DNA of 7,399 nt, taken from NCBI GenBank assembly GCA_045652705.1, contig JAZRUV010000038.1, positions 1 through 7,399 on the forward strand, given 5' to 3'. This DNA is from UMGS1649 sp045652705 (GTDB lineage Bacteria; Bacillota; Clostridia; TANB77; CAG-465). This document shows positions 4,740-7,399 of this stretch, in pieces (position 1 is the first letter of the stretch; each line of letters starts with the position of its first letter). The notes beneath the pieces are model-generated. The model was not told where the DNA came from and ran no database searches. It saw nothing but the letters and a program-made list of their open reading frames with translations. The position numbers were made by a program, and so were the translations under genes.

Positions 4740-7399
4740 ATGGAACTTTCATATGCACAACAACAAGTTATAAATACAAAAAATAAAAGTCTACTAGTTT
4801 CAGCTTCAGCTGGAAGTGGTAAGACTTTTGTTGTCATTGAAAGGATAATTGAAAGTATAAAAAACGGAGCAGATGTCTCAAGGTTGTTAGTTTTAACATT
4901 TACAAACGCCGCCGCTTCAGAACTAAAAGAACGACTTGTAACAAGCTTGTATTCATTAAAAGATGAATTGTTGGAAAACGGAAATAAAAAAGAAGCTACA
5001 AGAATAGCAAAACAAATAACAAGAGTGCAAATGGCAGACATATCTACTATACATTCATTTTGCTTAAATATAATACGTAATAATTTCTATAGTCTTGGTA
5101 TAGACCCGAATGTAACAACACTTGATGCTACTAAATCAACAATAATGTTAAATGAGACGGTAACAGAAGTTATAGAAAATGAGTATGAAAACAAGAGCAA
5201 AGAATTTTTAGATATATTGGATATATTAGGTTCAGAGGACAATTTAATAAATACAATATATATGTTATATACGGCCTATAGAAATGTGTTAGATGGTACA
5301 GCTTGGTTGGATAATACTATTCAAACATATAACTTGAATAGAGATATAGATTTAAGTGAAACTAAGTTTGGTAGTATTGTAATTACAAGTATAAAAAATA
5401 AACTTGAAATATTAAAGTTAGAATTAGAATATATGGTAAATAGCTTGGACGGTTTAGATGACTTTGGAACAAGAAAAGATATGTTAAAGGTTATATTAGA
5501 TAACATATTTGATGCGTTAGATACCAATACATATGATGAACTATATAATATGTTACCAAAGCTACTAGATATGCCACGTTTACCATCAACAAAAGTTGTA
5601 GATGAGGAGCTAAAAGAAGAGGTAAAAGCATTAAAGAATAAAGCGAGTGAAGAATTAAAAGACATAGCTAAAATTATGTATAAAGACTCTAAAGGTATTA
5701 TAGAGGAACTTAATAATACTTTAAAATATATTAAATGGTATAAATATATAGTAGAACAGGTAGATGAAAAATATACTTTGGCTAAAAAAGAAAAATGTTC
5801 AATAGATTTTGCAGATTACGAGCATCTTGCGTTAAAGGCATTAGAGGACGAAAATGTAAGACGCAAATATATGGATAAATATGAAACTATATACATTGAT
5901 GAATACCAAGATACATCAAATACACAAGAGGCAATAATACAAAAAATAGCAAAAGAAAACAATGTTATAATGGTAGGAGATGTTAAACAAAGTATATATG
6001 CGTTTAGAAATGCTAAGCCGGACTTGTTTACAAATAAATACGACAAATTAAAAGAAGTAGATGATGCAAAAGATTTAAATGAAGCAAAAATAATACTAGC
6101 ACAAAATTTTAGAAGTAGAAAAGAAGTATTAGAGAGTACCAACGATATTTTCACAGCGCTTATGACAAAAGATTTTGGTGGAGCAAGATATGAAGATAAA
6201 GAGGCTTTAGTTTATGGGGAAGGATATGATTATACATTAGAACAAGACTATAAAACTGAGATAAATATACTAGAAAAAGACATTGCCCAAGAAGACGAAA
6301 ACGAAGCTAGTGACGCTATCGAAAGTATAACAGACATAGAGCTTGAAGCAAATCTTGTGGGAGAAAAAATAAGAGGACTTGTAGATAACAAATTCCAAAT
6401 ATATGATTTAAAAAAGAAAGAGTATAGAGACTGTAAATATAAAGATATAGTTGTACTTTTAAGGACTGTTGAAGGTAAAGCGAACGTTGTAGCAGAGACT
6501 TTAGCAAAATATGGTGTGCCTTGTTTTGCAGATAGTAAGTCTGGTTTTTACAAATCTGAAGAAATAACACTTATAACATCTTTCTTAAAAATATTAGACA
6601 ACCCTTATGACGACATTTCTCTTGTAAGTGTAATGTATAGTATAATAGGAAAATTCACATTAGATGAATTAGCTGTGCTCCGTCATAAAAATACATCAAA
6701 ACCTGTTATAGAAACTTTAAATGAATGTTTAGATAAATTAGATGATGGTGAACTAAAAACAAAAATAAAAGTTTTTTTAGATCTTTTAAGACAATATAAA
6801 GAATATTTAAAAACATATAATATATCTAAGACGTTATTGAAGTTATATAATGAAACAGGAATATATGAAGTATTAAGAATTGAAAAACTAGGTGAGCTTA
6901 AATGTGCTAACTTAGATAATTTTGTACAAATAGTGGCAGACTTTGAAAATAGTGAAGCTACTACTTCGTTATATACTTTAATAAAATATCTAAATGTATT
7001 AAAAGCAAAAGAATCGGCAGGGGACAGCCCAAAACTACTTGGAGAAAATGAAGATGTTGTTAGAATAATGACAATACATAAAAGTAAAGGGTTGGAATTT
7101 CCAATAGTTATTCTTATGAATACAGCAGCAAAGTATAACGAACAAGATACAAAAGATAAGCTACAATTTGATGATGAACTAGGAATAGGTGTAGATATAT
7201 ATAATGAAGAAGTGGGAATAACATATCCTTCAGTAATAAAACAAGCGATTAAAGCAAAAACCAAAAGAGGTTTGCGCTCGGAAGCTTTAAGACTACTTTA
7301 TGTTGCAATGACACGTGCTAAAGAAAAACTAATCATTTATGGTACGGTACCAACTCTAGATAAATATATGTCAAAAATGATGGATATACAAAATAAAGA
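4740..7399 (+). CDS. addA: AddA helicase-nuclease subunit of AddAB (3' partial)
   Basis: AddAB resects double-strand DNA ends for RecA-dependent repair and degrades unprotected linear DNA; it is the Gram-positive counterpart of RecBCD. The frame is open to the right edge (886 full codons of about 1,200), so the C-terminal RecB-like nuclease domain is outside. UvrD/Rep superfamily 1 motifs appear in order: Walker A SASAGSGKT (21-29), motif Ia TFTNAAASELKERL, ADISTIHSF, motif II DEYQD (387-391), motif III GDVKQSIYAFRNAKPDLF (from 413), NFRS, motif V TIHKSKGLEF (from 778) and motif VI YVAMTRAK (R859). I saw no internal stop or shift at the points checked along the frame. ATG 4740 follows AGAGGT (4729-4734), which overlaps the rbgA stop. 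AddB, which precedes AddA in Bacillus, is not upstream here. PcrA/UvrD is excluded by the AddA-like N-terminus and the ISTIHSFCLNIIRNNFY segment. Confidence 0.94.
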   Translation, partial: MELSYAQQQVINTKNKSLLVSASAGSGKTFVVIERIIESIKNGADVSRLLVLTFTNAAASELKERLVTSLYSLKDELLENGNKKEATRIAKQITRVQMADISTIHSFCLNIIRNNFYSLGIDPNVTTLDATKSTIMLNETVTEVIENEYENKSKEFLDILDILGSEDNLINTIYMLYTAYRNVLDGTAWLDNTIQTYNLNRDIDLSETKFGSIVITSIKNKLEILKLELEYMVNSLDGLDDFGTRKDMLKVILDNIFDALDTNTYDELYNMLPKLLDMPRLPSTKVVDEELKEEVKALKNKASEELKDIAKIMYKDSKGIIEELNNTLKYIKWYKYIVEQVDEKYTLAKKEKCSIDFADYEHLALKALEDENVRRKYMDKYETIYIDEYQDTSNTQEAIIQKIAKENNVIMVGDVKQSIYAFRNAKPDLFTNKYDKLKEVDDAKDLNEAKIILAQNFRSRKEVLESTNDIFTALMTKDFGGARYEDKEALVYGEGYDYTLEQDYKTEINILEKDIAQEDENEASDAIESITDIELEANLVGEKIRGLVDNKFQIYDLKKKEYRDCKYKDIVVLLRTVEGKANVVAETLAKYGVPCFADSKSGFYKSEEITLITSFLKILDNPYDDISLVSVMYSIIGKFTLDELAVLRHKNTSKPVIETLNECLDKLDDGELKTKIKVFLDLLRQYKEYLKTYNISKTLLKLYNETGIYEVLRIEKLGELKCANLDNFVQIVADFENSEATTSLYTLIKYLNVLKAKESAGDSPKLLGENEDVVRIMTIHKSKGLEFPIVILMNTAAKYNEQDTKDKLQFDDELGIGVDIYNEEVGITYPSVIKQAIKAKTKRGLRSEALRLLYVAMTRAKEKLIIYGTVPTLDKYMSKMMDIQNK

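Overview
The window comes from a very AT-rich, Gram-positive, endospore-forming bacterium, most likely an anaerobe of the Clostridia. This rests on the A/T-biased codon use, strong GGAGG-type ribosome binding sites, frequent TTG starts, a dipicolinate synthase subunit (spore-core dipicolinic acid), RbgA (YlqF) and AddA. The species cannot be named from the sequence. All genes read on the + strand; no rRNA, tRNA, CRISPR array, transposase or integrase was seen.

Layout. (1) 2-415: the C-terminal autoprotease part of LexA, cut by the left edge. (2) 466-1044: dpaB (spoVFB), preceded by a perfect 10-bp hairpin that buries its Shine-Dalgarno sequence, and followed by a rho-independent terminator at about 1059-1097. 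(3) 1111-2218: a fresh promoter, then a YbaK/EbsC-type deacylase gene broken by a one-base shift in an A-run, and a divergent HAM1/RdgB-like NTP pyrophosphatase. (4) 2219-2445: a mostly non-coding gap holding a dead copy of the rbgA 5' end. (5) 2446-3843: dinD and a GNAT acetyltransferase. (6) 3858-4730: intact rbgA, a circularly permuted GTPase for 50S assembly. (7) 4740-7399: addA, the helicase-nuclease subunit of AddAB, intact but cut by the right edge before its nuclease domain.

The most notable structure is a perfect 42-bp direct repeat, at 2347-2388 and 3842-3883, bracketing dinD and the GNAT gene. It consists of the ribosome binding site, TTG start and first codons of rbgA. The simplest reading is that a roughly 1.5-kb two-gene cassette entered the 5' end of rbgA and left a full rbgA on the right and a 14-codon stub on the left. 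Recombination between the repeats would remove it cleanly.

Functionally the window mixes DNA-damage and genome-maintenance genes (lexA, the NTP pyrophosphatase, dinD, addA) with sporulation (dpaB) and translation quality or ribosome assembly (YbaK-like, rbgA). No LexA operator of the Gram-positive GAAC-N4-GTTC type was found by eye before any of the genes, so shared SOS control is not shown by this sequence.
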